Below are positions 46,817 through 58,570 of a stretch of 64,000 bases of DNA, one piece after another (the first letter of the stretch is position 1; each line of letters starts with the position of its first letter). The notes beneath the pieces were generated by a model. The model had not been told where the DNA came from. It did no database searches and saw only the letters and a program-made list of their open reading frames with translations. A program made the translations under genes and the position numbers. Location of the stretch: the NCBI RefSeq assembly GCF_003853705.1, contig NZ_QTQI01000001.1, forward strand, positions 186,001-250,000. The letters are read 5' to 3'. The DNA comes from Burkholderia sp. Bp8992 (GTDB taxonomy: Bacteria > Pseudomonadota > Gammaproteobacteria > Burkholderiales > Burkholderiaceae).

Positions 46817-47650
46817 ATGGGCATTTTCTCGTTCGGCAAAAAAGACGACGACGCGCCGCCGCGGCGCGGCGGTCGTACCGGGACCTCCCGGAACGTGCGC
46901 ACGGAGCGCACCACTGAACGCGTCGAGCGCCGCTCGCGCCGCACCGAGCGTCCGGAATCGGACGCGCTGCTCCTCGATCCGACCCTTCCAGAAAAGCAAC
47001 GCGCACGCCGTCGCCTCGTCGGCGCGATCGCGCTCGTCGTGGCAGCGGTGATCGTGCTGCCGATGGTGCTCGATTCGCACCCGAAGCCGGTCACGGACGA
47101 CATCGCGATCGACATCCCGAACCGGCCCGCGCACCAGGCGGTCGCGCCGCGTGACGACGATGCGGCCGATGTGCAGGCAGGCGTCGCGCACGACGAACCG
47201 CCGGCGTCCGACACGGCCGTTGCGGCTGCACCGGCACCTGTGCCGGCGCCCGCAGCCAAGCCGGCCGCGCAACCCGATACGACGGCCACGGCGAGCGTGA
47301 CGCCGCCCAAGCCCACGCCGAAGCCGGCCGCGCCCGCACCGAAACCGGCCGCGCCGAAGCCCGCGACCGTCGCGAATGCCGACGCCGCGAGCCCAGACAG
47401 CAGCGACGCATCGTCGCCGGCATCGCCGGCCGGTGCGCGTTTCGCGGTGCAGCTCGGTTCGTTCAAGGATGATGCGACGGCCCGTTCGTGGGCAACCAAA
47501 TTGAAATCGGCGGGTGTGCCCGCATATGTCGAGCATCGCAAGCAGGCAGACGGCAGCACGGCTACACTGTTGCGTGCAGGCCCGTTCGCGGATCGCTCGG
47601 CGGCATCCGCCGCGATCGCGAAGGTGCGCGAAGCCGGTCTGACGCAGTAA
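46817..47650 (+). CDS. dedD: SPOR-domain protein (DedD-like)
   Basis: A 277-residue bitopic inner-membrane protein: short basic cytoplasmic N terminus, membrane helix at ~67-86, Ala/Pro-rich periplasmic linker, and a C-terminal SPOR domain (~205-275; RFAVQLGSFKDDATARSWA to GPFADRSAA). SPOR domains bind glycan strands lacking side chains at division sites, so a role in septation is likely. It lies 29 bases after folC and 6 before cvpA, the order seen in E. coli. Confidence 0.9.
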   Translation: MGIFSFGKKDDDAPPRRGGRTGTSRNVRTERTTERVERRSRRTERPESDALLLDPTLPEKQRARRRLVGAIALVVAAVIVLPMVLDSHPKPVTDDIAIDIPNRPAHQAVAPRDDDAADVQAGVAHDEPPASDTAVAAAPAPVPAPAAKPAAQPDTTATASVTPPKPTPKPAAPAPKPAAPKPATVANADAASPDSSDASSPASPAGARFAVQLGSFKDDATARSWATKLKSAGVPAYVEHRKQADGSTATLLRAGPFADRSAASAAIAKVREAGLTQ

Positions 47651-47656
47651 CGCGCG

Positions 47657-48151
47657 ATGCTGACGGCTTTCGACTACGCTGTATTGGCGGTGATCGTGTT
47701 GTCGGCGCTGCGCGGTGCGTGGCGCGGCTTCGTGTCGGAGATATTCGGGCTGATCGGCTGGATTGCGGCGATCGTGATCGCGGGCCGCTACGTCGGGCTG
47801 GTCGTGCCGTATATCCCGGCGAACTGGCCGGGCGGTGCGCTGACGCAATGGGTGATCGCCTTCGCGGTGCTCGTGATCGGCGTCGTGCTGGTCGCCGGTG
47901 TCGCAAACGCGCTGCTGTCGCGGATCGCGCAGGCGAGTGGCCTGGGCGGCGTCGACCGCTCGCTGGGCATGATGTTCGGGCTCGTCCGCGGCTGTGTGCT
48001 GGTGGTGCTGCTGGTCGCGGCGGCCGGGCTGACCGAACTGCCCAAACAGGATTTCTGGCGCAATGCGCTATTGCGTCCCTTTGCCGAACAGGGCGTGCAC
48101 GAGCTGAAGCAGCTCCTGCCCGACGGCATGGCCCAGTACGTACGCGTGTGA
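47657..48151 (+). CDS. cvpA: CvpA family membrane protein
   Basis: A 164-residue protein with four membrane helices (~5-25, 30-48, 62-85, 102-122) and the family pattern (MLTAFDYAVLAVIVLSALRG, GFVSEIFGLIGWIAA). CvpA was named for colicin V production and affects envelope integrity in E. coli; its molecular activity is not known. It lies between dedD and purF, as in E. coli, and starts six bases after dedD. Confidence 0.92.
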   Translation: MLTAFDYAVLAVIVLSALRGAWRGFVSEIFGLIGWIAAIVIAGRYVGLVVPYIPANWPGGALTQWVIAFAVLVIGVVLVAGVANALLSRIAQASGLGGVDRSLGMMFGLVRGCVLVVLLVAAAGLTELPKQDFWRNALLRPFAEQGVHELKQLLPDGMAQYVRV

Positions 48152-48202
48152 CGACGCGGCCGGGCAGGACGGAACCGATTTTGTCATTCTGAAGGACATG
48201 CC

Positions 48203-49735
48203 ATGTGCGGCATCGTAGGCGTTATCTCCCAATCCCCGGTCAATCAGCTGATCTATGACAGCCTGCTGCTCCTGCAGCATCGCGGTCAGGACGCGGCGGG
48301 CATCGCGACGGCGGACGGCAGCAATTTCCACATGTACAAGGCGAACGGCATGGTGCGCGACGTGTTCCGCACGCGCAACATGCGCAGCCTGCCCGGCACC
48401 TACGGCATCGGCCAGGTGCGCTACCCGACGGCCGGTTCGGCGTCGAGCGAAGCCGAAGCGCAGCCGTTCTACGTGAACGCGCCGTTCGGGATCATCCTCG
48501 CGCACAACGGCAACCTGACGAACTGGCAGCAACTGAAGGACGAGATGTTCCGGATCGACCGCCGGCACATCAACACCAATTCCGACAGCGAAGTGCTGCT
48601 CAACGTGTTCGCGCACGAGCTGCAACTGTCGACCACCGGCCTCGAGCTCGATCCGGCGTCCGTGTTCAAGGCAGTCTCGGGCGTGCATCGCCGCCTGCAG
48701 GGTTCGTATGCGATCGTGTCGCTGATCGCCGGCTACGGCCTGCTCGCGTTCCGCGATCCGTTCGGCATCCGTCCGCTGTGCATCGGCAAGCTCGAGACCG
48801 AGCACGGCACCGAATGGATGGTCGCGTCGGAGTCGGTGGCGGTCGAAGGCATCGGTTTCGAATTCGTGCGTGACCTGGAGCCGGGCGAAGCGATCTTCAT
48901 CGACAAGGCCGGCAACTTCCACAGCCAGCAGTGCGCGGTGAACCCGACGCTGAATCCGTGCATGTTCGAATACGTGTATCTGGCCCGTCCGGATTCGTGC
49001 CTCGACGGCGTGCCGGTCTACAACGTGCGCCTGCGCATGGGCGACTATCTCGCCGAGAAGATCAAGCGCGAACTGCCGAACGTGCCGATCGACGTCGTGA
49101 TGCCGATTCCCGATTCGTCGCGCCCGGCTGCGATGCAGGTCGCCGCGAAGCTCGGCGTCGAGTATCGCGAAGGCTTCTTCAAGAACCGCTACGTCGGCCG
49201 TACGTTCATCATGCCGGGGCAGGCCGTGCGCAAGAAGTCGGTGCGCCAGAAGCTCAACGCGATGAGCATCGAGTTCAAGGACAAGAACGTGCTGATCGTC
49301 GACGACTCGATCGTGCGCGGCACGACCTCGCATGAAATCGTGCAGATGGCGCGCGATGCGGGCGCGAAGTCGGTGATCTTCGCGTCGGCCGCGCCGCCCG
49401 TGAAGTTCCCGAACGTGTACGGCATCGACATGCCGACGCGCGGCGAGCTCGTCGCACACGGCCGCTCCGACGAAGAAGTCGCGAAGATGATCGGCGCCGA
49501 CCACCTGATCTACCAGGACGTCGACGACCTGCGCCGCGCGGTGCGCGACATCAACCCGAAGCTCGAGCGCTTCGAGGCATCGTGCTTCGACGGCAACTAC
49601 ATCACCGGCGACGTGACGCCCGAGTATCTCGATGCGATCGAGCGCGCGCGTCTCGCACCGGCGTCGCAGGCCGATCGCGACACGGCCGGCGACACCGAGC
49701 GTTCGCAGATGAACCTGCAACTGTCGGTCGAGTGA
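48203..49735 (+). CDS. purF: Amidophosphoribosyltransferase
   Basis: A 510-residue enzyme starting purine synthesis: it makes phosphoribosylamine from PRPP and glutamine. Cys2 (MCGIVGVISQ) becomes the N-terminal nucleophile after Met removal, and there is no propeptide. The PRPP site is VLIVDDSIVRGTTSHE. GQVRYPTAGSASSEAEAQPF and AHNGNLTN belong to the glutaminase half. AAGGACA precedes the ATG. Confidence 0.97.
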   Translation: MCGIVGVISQSPVNQLIYDSLLLLQHRGQDAAGIATADGSNFHMYKANGMVRDVFRTRNMRSLPGTYGIGQVRYPTAGSASSEAEAQPFYVNAPFGIILAHNGNLTNWQQLKDEMFRIDRRHINTNSDSEVLLNVFAHELQLSTTGLELDPASVFKAVSGVHRRLQGSYAIVSLIAGYGLLAFRDPFGIRPLCIGKLETEHGTEWMVASESVAVEGIGFEFVRDLEPGEAIFIDKAGNFHSQQCAVNPTLNPCMFEYVYLARPDSCLDGVPVYNVRLRMGDYLAEKIKRELPNVPIDVVMPIPDSSRPAAMQVAAKLGVEYREGFFKNRYVGRTFIMPGQAVRKKSVRQKLNAMSIEFKDKNVLIVDDSIVRGTTSHEIVQMARDAGAKSVIFASAAPPVKFPNVYGIDMPTRGELVAHGRSDEEVAKMIGADHLIYQDVDDLRRAVRDINPKLERFEASCFDGNYITGDVTPEYLDAIERARLAPASQADRDTAGDTERSQMNLQLSVE

Positions 49736-49743
49736 CACCGGCG

Positions 49744-49763
49744 CACGCTTGCGGAGAAGCGTG
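49744..49763 (+). repeat. Hairpin just after purF
   Basis: CACGCTT (49744-49750) and AAGCGTG (49757-49763) with a 6-base loop, nine bases after the purF stop. No T-run; it may end the purF message or stand at the 5' end of the metZ leader. Confidence 0.4.
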
Positions 49764-49774
49764 ATAGGATGTGG

Positions 49775-49840
49775 CCTTGCGTCGATTTGATATCAGCTTG
49801 CGGACGCGGGGCGACTTCCCAAAACAGCTAAAGCGAAGGC
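49775..49840 (+). ncRNA. SAM-II-like riboswitch aptamer upstream of metZ
   Basis: The order of elements matches the SAM-II (metA/SAM-alpha) pseudoknot as I remember it. A P1 stem GCGTC (49779-49783) pairs with GACGC (49803-49807) across a loop holding GATTTGAT and GCTTGCG. An extra small hairpin GGGG...CCC and the 3' strand ACAGCTAAAGCGAAGG (49824-49839) follow. GATTTGA, GCTTGC and GCTAAA are the conserved boxes. It lies before a methionine gene and a terminator, so S-adenosylmethionine would turn metZ off. Confidence 0.65.
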
Positions 49841-49882
49841 CGGCGACAGCCGGCCCGAGTCGATCGCTGTCGTACCGCACCG

Positions 49883-49923
49883 AAGCCCGCTGATGCAGAC
49901 GCATAGCGGGCTTTTTGTTTTTT
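49883..49923 (+). terminator. Attenuator terminator in the metZ leader
   Basis: AAGCCCGCT pairs with AGCGGGCTT (13-base loop), followed by TTTTGTTTTTT. It lies 43 bases after the aptamer and 60 before the metZ ATG, so it must be bypassed for metZ to be transcribed. A GGCCGGC/GCCGGCC hairpin (49838-49855) overlaps the 3' end of the aptamer and could be the switching element. Confidence 0.8.
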
Positions 49924-49982
49924 GGCCTGGTTTTGATCTGGCCTGCGCGATGCGCGTGGCCATCGGATACGGAAAACGGAAC

Positions 49983-51173
49983 ATGGACGACTCCCTCAAC
50001 TTCGACACGCTTGCCGTGCGCGCAGGCACGCTGCGCAGCGACTTCAACGAGCACTCGGAAGCGCTGTTCCTCACGTCGAGCTTCTGCTTCTCCAGCGCGG
50101 CCGACGCGGCCGAGCGCTTCGCGAACTCGGAAGACTACTTCACCTATTCGCGCTTCACGAACCCGACCGTCACCATGTTCCAGGAGCGTCTCGCGGCGCT
50201 CGAGGGCGGCGAGGCGTGCATCGCGACGGCGTCGGGGATGGCCGCGATCATGTCGGTCGTGATGTCCGCACTGCAGGCCGGCGACCACCTCGTCAGCTCG
50301 CGCAGCCTGTTCGGTTCGACGCTCGGGATGTTCTCGCAGATCTTCAGCAAGTTCGGGATCACGACGACCTTCGTCGACCCGACCGACCTGAACGCATGGC
50401 AGGAAGCCGTGCGGCCGGAAACGAAGATGTTCTTCCTCGAGACGCCGTCGAACCCGCTGACCGAACTCGCCGACATCGAGGCGATCGGCAAGATCGCGAA
50501 GGCCGCGAATGCGCTGTTCGTCGTCGACAACTGTTTCTGCAGCCCGGTGCTGCAGCAGCCGTTGAAGCTCGGCGCGGATGTCGTGATGCACTCGGCCACG
50601 AAATTTCTCGACGGGCAAGGCCGCGTGCTCGGCGGTGCGCTGGTCGGCTCGAAGGAATTCATCATGGGCAAGGTGTTCCCGTTCGTGCGCAGCGCGGGCC
50701 CGACGCTGTCGGCCTTCAACGCGTGGGTGCTGCTGAAGGGGATGGAAACGCTGTCGCTGCGCGTCGAGAAGCAATCGGCGAACGCGCTGGAAATCGCGCG
50801 CTGGCTCGATTCGCATCCGGCCGTGGCGCGCGTGTTCTATCCGAGCCTCGAATCGCATCCGCAGCATGAACTCGCGAAGCGCCAGCAGAAGGCGGGCGGC
50901 GCAATCGTGTCGTTCGAGCTGAAGGGCGACACGCCAGAGCAGCAGCGCGCGAACGCGTGGCGCGTGATCGACAACACGAAGCTCGTGTCGATTACCGGCA
51001 ACCTCGGCGACACGCGCACGACGATCACGCATCCGGCCACCACGACGCACGGCCGCATCACGCCGGAAGCGCGTGCGGCAGCCGGGATCACCGAAGGGCT
51101 GATCCGCCTGGCGGTCGGCCTCGAGCACGCAGCCGACGTTCGCGCCGATCTCGCGCGCGGTCTCGAAGGCTGA
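49983..51173 (+). CDS. metZ: O-succinylhomoserine sulfhydrylase
   Basis: A 396-residue PLP enzyme of the Cys/Met-metabolism family that makes homocysteine directly from O-succinylhomoserine and sulfide. The PLP lysine is in MHSATKFLDGQGRVLGG, and SGMAAIMSVVMSALQAGDH binds the cofactor phosphate. The family also contains cystathionine synthases; the naming rests on synteny behind purF and overall pattern. Control is probably through the riboswitch and terminator in its 247-base leader. Confidence 0.88.
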   Translation: MDDSLNFDTLAVRAGTLRSDFNEHSEALFLTSSFCFSSAADAAERFANSEDYFTYSRFTNPTVTMFQERLAALEGGEACIATASGMAAIMSVVMSALQAGDHLVSSRSLFGSTLGMFSQIFSKFGITTTFVDPTDLNAWQEAVRPETKMFFLETPSNPLTELADIEAIGKIAKAANALFVVDNCFCSPVLQQPLKLGADVVMHSATKFLDGQGRVLGGALVGSKEFIMGKVFPFVRSAGPTLSAFNAWVLLKGMETLSLRVEKQSANALEIARWLDSHPAVARVFYPSLESHPQHELAKRQQKAGGAIVSFELKGDTPEQQRANAWRVIDNTKLVSITGNLGDTRTTITHPATTTHGRITPEARAAAGITEGLIRLAVGLEHAADVRADLARGLEG

Positions 51174-51208
51174 GTCGCGCCGCCGGGCTCCGGGCCGGCA
51201 TGAATGAA

Positions 51209-51243
51209 GCGGGCCGCTCGAAAGACCGGCCCGCTGTCGTTTC
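51209..51243 (+). terminator. Probable terminator after metZ
   Basis: AGCGGGCCG pairs with CGGCCCGCT around a 10-base loop, followed by a weak GTCGTTT tail. It lies between metZ and the convergent bceM. Confidence 0.55.
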
Positions 51244-51279
51244 CGTGCACGCCGTTACACGTGCGTGGCGTCGCCCGGT

Positions 51280-54378
<3,099 letters not shown>

Positions 54379-54846
54379 CGCGCCGCTCCTTTGCGACGCA
54401 CGGCCGGGGCCGCGCCGTGTCGCACATCCGATGCGTGAACGTAATGCATGCCTTTGAATGAAATATCGAGTCGAAATCGATTCTAGGGAAAAGAAATCGG
54501 CAAAAAAACGCACGTCGTTTATCCGACGGAAAACATTCGAATGCCGATTAATCCGGTCGAAAGATGAAAGGTTGGCGCCCGGACCGCCTTGATAGGCGGC
54601 GCGGAGCGGCATTTTCTACGTGGTGGCGTGCGCAATGCGGTCGTTATTGCCGTTTCCAGATGCAATTTATCGCCTGTTCCGGCTCGATATTTCAGGCAGA
54701 AACATCCCCAAATATTTCCAAATTTCTTGTGATTATTTTTGCTTGTAACCTGCATCGCGACGTTTGAAACCCATTTAGCGACAGGGTGCGCCGGCGGCAG
54801 TCCGCGGCAGCGCCGGTCGCTGCTGCATCAAGTCTGGAGAAGCGCA
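54379..54846. other. Divergent promoter region between bceO and bceP
   Basis: 468 bases, clearly more AT-rich than its surroundings. It must drive both the leftward bceO-N-M and the rightward bceP-Q-R operons. I could not pick a confident -35/-10 pair. ATCGA and TCGAT at 54462-54482 form a weak dyad. Confidence 0.45.
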
Positions 54847-57063
54847 TTGCGACGTCTGATTTTGGTAGGCATGACGGTAAGCGCGGCGCTGCTGGCGAGC
54901 GCAGCGCCGGCCGAAACGGTGTTGCCCGCGACGACGTCGTGGATCGGCAACACGTTCGGCTATGGCGACGGCAGCTGGACGCAGATCGACATCCGCGCGA
55001 TTGCGGTGACGCCTGAAGGCAAGGTGTATACGAACGCGCCGTGGGACGAGAGCGGGGCCGAGGCGAGCGTCTACCAGGACGGGAAGATGCTCGGCTTCGC
55101 TGGCGGCACGCACGGCTGGGGCAACCTCGGCGGCAACGCGATCGCCGTGAACAGCAAGTACGCGTATGTCGCGATCGGCGTCGGCAACGAGCGCGGCCAC
55201 CTGCAATCGCCCGGCATCTGGCCGGACAAGGGCAAGCAGTGGTTCGGCATCTCGCGGCGCACGATCGGCGACATGAAGCAGCCCGCGCCGTTTCGCGCGT
55301 CGCCGCAGGTCGCGCCGGGCGGGCGCGCCGATGCCGGCCGCGCGCGGATGGCCGCGAGCTTCATGATGATGAACGAGGTGCCGGCCCCCGCGCGCTCGGA
55401 AGTGGGCGAGGCGAAGGCGGAAGTGGGCGGTCTCGCGGTGGATGACAAGACGCTGTTCGCGACGAATCCGTCGCACGACGTCGTGAATGTCTACGACGCC
55501 GAGACGATGCAGCAGAAGGGCACGTGGAGCGCGCACGAGCCGGGCCGCATCGCGCTCGCCGGCGACGGCACGCTGTGGCTGCTGACCGATACGCTGAGCG
55601 GGCCCGCGCATCTCGTGCACGTGCGTGCCGACGGCCGCAAGCTCGACGATGCGCCCGCGCTGCCGGAAGGCACCGACGCGGTGGACGTGGCCGTCGACAC
55701 GAAAGGGCGCGTGCTCGTCGCGGACAACGGGCCGCGCCAGCAGATCCTGATTTTCTCGAAAGGCGGCAAGGGCTATGCGCAGTCGGGCACGTTCGGCGAG
55801 CGCGGCGGCATCTTCGCGGGCCCCGTGCCGGGGCGTCCCGGGCCGCAGCGCTTCAACGGGCTGACGGGCGTCGGCGTCGACCGCGCGGGCAACATCTATG
55901 TGTCGATGAACGGCATCGGGCCGCGCCACGACACGATCGGCGCCGGGCTCGGCGCGGTGCTCGAAAGCTACACGCCGGACGGCAAGCCGCGCTGGCAGGT
56001 GCAGGGGCTGCTGTTCGTCGACGGCGCATGGCTCGACCCGGCACGGCCGAACAGCGTGTACACGGGCAACAAGCGCTTCGAGCTCGACTTGTCGAAGCCG
56101 CCGGGCCAGGACTGGAAATACGTCGGCTTCCTGTCGAATCGCTTCAAGTATCCGGACGATCCCGTGTTCCACACGGACCAGTATCCGGGCATGCCGATCG
56201 CGCGGCGCGTCGACGGCCGCACGTTCCTGTACCTGACCGACATGTACGCCGATCACCTGAAGATCTACCGCTTCGACGCGAAGCGCGACGGCGAGGTCGC
56301 GATTCCGTCGGGCCTGATCGCGGGCCGCGCGCGGCCGGTCGACAAGGTGCCGAACAAGCCGCCTGGCGGCGACTGGCTGTGGCGCGACGCGAACGGCAAC
56401 GGCCGCATCGATGCCGACGAATCCGAGATCAACACGACGGGCAAGGCGAAGGCGGGCGGCTGGGGCTGGTGGGTCGACACGAAGGGCGACATCTGGCGTA
56501 CCAGCGACGTGCGCGGCATCCACCGCTTCCAGTACGGCGGCGTCGACAAGGCCGGCAACCCGATCTACTCGTACGACAAGGTCACGACCTATCCGATGCC
56601 GCAGCCGTTCACGCAGCTGCGCCGTTCGATCTACGAGCCGCAGACCGACACGCTGTACGTGACCGGCTACACGGCCGACGCGCCGCCGCAGCCGGGCATC
56701 AACAAGGAAGTGGGGCGCGTGCTGATCCGCTTCGACAAGTGGTCGACGGGCTCGCCGGTCGTGCGCTACCAGGTGGCGCTGCCGTGGCAGCTCGATGCGA
56801 AGCCGATCCTGGACCTGATCGGGATCACGGTCGAGGGCCGCTACATCTTCACCGTGGAGCCGGTCGGCAAGATCCACGTGTACGACAAGGACACCGGCAA
56901 GGAAGTGGGCGTGATGAGCCCGGGCACCGAGGTCGGCAAGGCATCCGGCTGGGTCGACGTGCCGTTCGGCATCAGCGCATTCCGGCGCGAGAACGGCGAA
57001 TACCTCGTGTTCGTCGAGGAAGACGCGCGCGGCAAGGTGCTGATGTATCGCTGGAAACCGTGA
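54847..57063 (+). CDS. bceP: Secreted beta-propeller-like protein of the bce-II cluster
   Basis: A 738-residue protein of unknown function. A signal peptide spans ~1-23 (ending APAE). The mature part has repeated GVGVDRAGNIYV and DVAVDTKGRVLVADNGPRQQ-type strands like NHL/SMP-30 six-bladed propellers (to ~residue 430). Residues 514-525, DANGNGRIDADE, form a perfect EF-hand calcium loop. The TTG at 54847 has GGAG seven bases upstream and gives a complete signal peptide; the ATG at 54871 would truncate it. It stands where bceP lies in the bce-II cluster. I do not know an experimentally proven activity. Confidence 0.8.
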   Translation: MRRLILVGMTVSAALLASAAPAETVLPATTSWIGNTFGYGDGSWTQIDIRAIAVTPEGKVYTNAPWDESGAEASVYQDGKMLGFAGGTHGWGNLGGNAIAVNSKYAYVAIGVGNERGHLQSPGIWPDKGKQWFGISRRTIGDMKQPAPFRASPQVAPGGRADAGRARMAASFMMMNEVPAPARSEVGEAKAEVGGLAVDDKTLFATNPSHDVVNVYDAETMQQKGTWSAHEPGRIALAGDGTLWLLTDTLSGPAHLVHVRADGRKLDDAPALPEGTDAVDVAVDTKGRVLVADNGPRQQILIFSKGGKGYAQSGTFGERGGIFAGPVPGRPGPQRFNGLTGVGVDRAGNIYVSMNGIGPRHDTIGAGLGAVLESYTPDGKPRWQVQGLLFVDGAWLDPARPNSVYTGNKRFELDLSKPPGQDWKYVGFLSNRFKYPDDPVFHTDQYPGMPIARRVDGRTFLYLTDMYADHLKIYRFDAKRDGEVAIPSGLIAGRARPVDKVPNKPPGGDWLWRDANGNGRIDADESEINTTGKAKAGGWGWWVDTKGDIWRTSDVRGIHRFQYGGVDKAGNPIYSYDKVTTYPMPQPFTQLRRSIYEPQTDTLYVTGYTADAPPQPGINKEVGRVLIRFDKWSTGSPVVRYQVALPWQLDAKPILDLIGITVEGRYIFTVEPVGKIHVYDKDTGKEVGVMSPGTEVGKASGWVDVPFGISAFRRENGEYLVFVEEDARGKVLMYRWKP

Positions 57064-57103
57064 CGGGCGGCGCGCCGTCGTCGCTGTCACTCAAGGCATG
57101 AGC

Positions 57104-58570
57104 ATGGACAAAGGCATTCTAAAGAACGTTTCGATCAACTTCATCGGGCTGATCCTGCCGACCTTCGTGTCGCTGGTGACGGTGCCCGCCTACATCCACG
57201 CGCTCGGCGTCGAGCGTTATGGCGTCGTCAGCCTCGTGTGGACGCTGATCGGCTATTTCGGGATCCTCGATCTCGGGATGAGCATGGCCGCGCAGAACCA
57301 CATCTCGAAGGCGCTCGCGAGCGGCAACGCCGACGAAAGCGCGCGCGTGTTCTGGAGCGCGTTCTGGCTGAATCTCGGCACCGGCATCGTCGGCGGGCTG
57401 CTGATCTATTTCGGCGCGTTCGTCTACACCGCGTACTTCACGAAGGTCTCGGCCGCGATGCAGCACGAGGTGTATCTCGCGCTGCCGTGGCTCGCGCTCG
57501 CGATTCCGCTCGCGAACGTGTCGTGGGTGTTCGCCGGCGCGATCAACGGCGCCGAACGGTTCGGCGTGTTCAACACGAACCAGACGATCGGTACGTTCCT
57601 GTTCCAGCTGCTGCCGCTCGGCGCCGCGTGGTGGATCGCGCCGAACCTGCAGACGGTGCTCGCGGCGGCCGTCGTCGCGCGCCTGATCGCGGCGGTGATG
57701 CTCGGCCAGGCCAGCATCAAGGTGCTCGGGATCCGGCGCATCGATCCGCCGCAGTGGGGCACCGCGAAAGGGCTGTTCAACTTCGGCGGCTGGATGCTGA
57801 TCGCGAGCACGACGAGCATGATCGCCGACACGCTCGATCGCGTGATGCTCGGCGCCGGCATGGGCGCGAAGTTCGTCACCTACTACACGGTGCCGCAGAA
57901 CCTCGTCACGCGCCTGAACATGCTGCCGAACGCGCTCGTGCGCACGCTGTTTCCGCGCCTGTCGGCGGTGGGTCGCGATCACGCCGACACGCTCGCGCGG
58001 CAGTCGCTCGAATTCCTGAACGGCGTGTTCACGCCGGTCGGCATCGTCGCGATCTTCGCGCTCGCGCCGTTCCTCACGCTGTGGGTCGGCGCCGATCTCG
58101 CCGCGCATTCGGCGCCGGTCGGCCGCGTGCTGGTGATCAGCGTGTGGCTCGTCGGCCAGGCGAGCGTGACGCGGATCCTGATCCAGTCGCAGGTCAATCC
58201 GGCCCGCGCGGCATTCGCCGGGCTCGTCGAGATGCCGTTCTTCGTCGGCGGCCTGTGGTTCGGCATTCATCACTTCGGGCTGATCGGCGCGGCGGTGGTC
58301 GTCGCGGCGCGCGCGCTCGTCGACTACGGCGTGCTGCTGTACCTGTCGGCGATCCGGATGCGCGCGATCGTGCTCGACATGCTCGCGCACCTCGCGTTCC
58401 TGCTGGCGAGCCTGTTCCTGGCGCAGGCCTGGCCGGGGCTCGGCGAGTCGATCGGCATGTGCGCGGTCGTGCTGGTGCTGAACGTCGCGTGGTCGCTCAC
58501 GATGACGCCGGGGCTGCGCGCACTCGTGCGCGACCTGTTTGTCCGTCTCAATGCGAGGAAAACCGTATGA
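57104..58570 (+). CDS. bceQ: Wzx-type repeat-unit flippase (bce-II)
   Basis: A 488-residue inner-membrane protein with 12-14 helices, polysaccharide-specific transport (PST/MOP) family. The N terminus (KNVSINFIGLILPTFVSLV) and LGMSMAAQNHISKALASGN are typical. It would flip the undecaprenyl-linked cepacian repeat unit to the periplasm. AAGG lies seven bases before the ATG at 57104; an ATG six bases earlier is also possible. Its stop overlaps the start of bceR (ATGA). Confidence 0.88.
   Translation: MDKGILKNVSINFIGLILPTFVSLVTVPAYIHALGVERYGVVSLVWTLIGYFGILDLGMSMAAQNHISKALASGNADESARVFWSAFWLNLGTGIVGGLLIYFGAFVYTAYFTKVSAAMQHEVYLALPWLALAIPLANVSWVFAGAINGAERFGVFNTNQTIGTFLFQLLPLGAAWWIAPNLQTVLAAAVVARLIAAVMLGQASIKVLGIRRIDPPQWGTAKGLFNFGGWMLIASTTSMIADTLDRVMLGAGMGAKFVTYYTVPQNLVTRLNMLPNALVRTLFPRLSAVGRDHADTLARQSLEFLNGVFTPVGIVAIFALAPFLTLWVGADLAAHSAPVGRVLVISVWLVGQASVTRILIQSQVNPARAAFAGLVEMPFFVGGLWFGIHHFGLIGAAVVVAARALVDYGVLLYLSAIRMRAIVLDMLAHLAFLLASLFLAQAWPGLGESIGMCAVVLVLNVAWSLTMTPGLRALVRDLFVRLNARKTV

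Noticed and set aside
57238-58566. In-frame extension upstream of bceR giving a 1264-residue protein
   Set aside because: It overlaps bceQ in another frame, is Arg-rich and has no domain; the ATG at 58567 overlaps the bceQ stop as expected for coupling.
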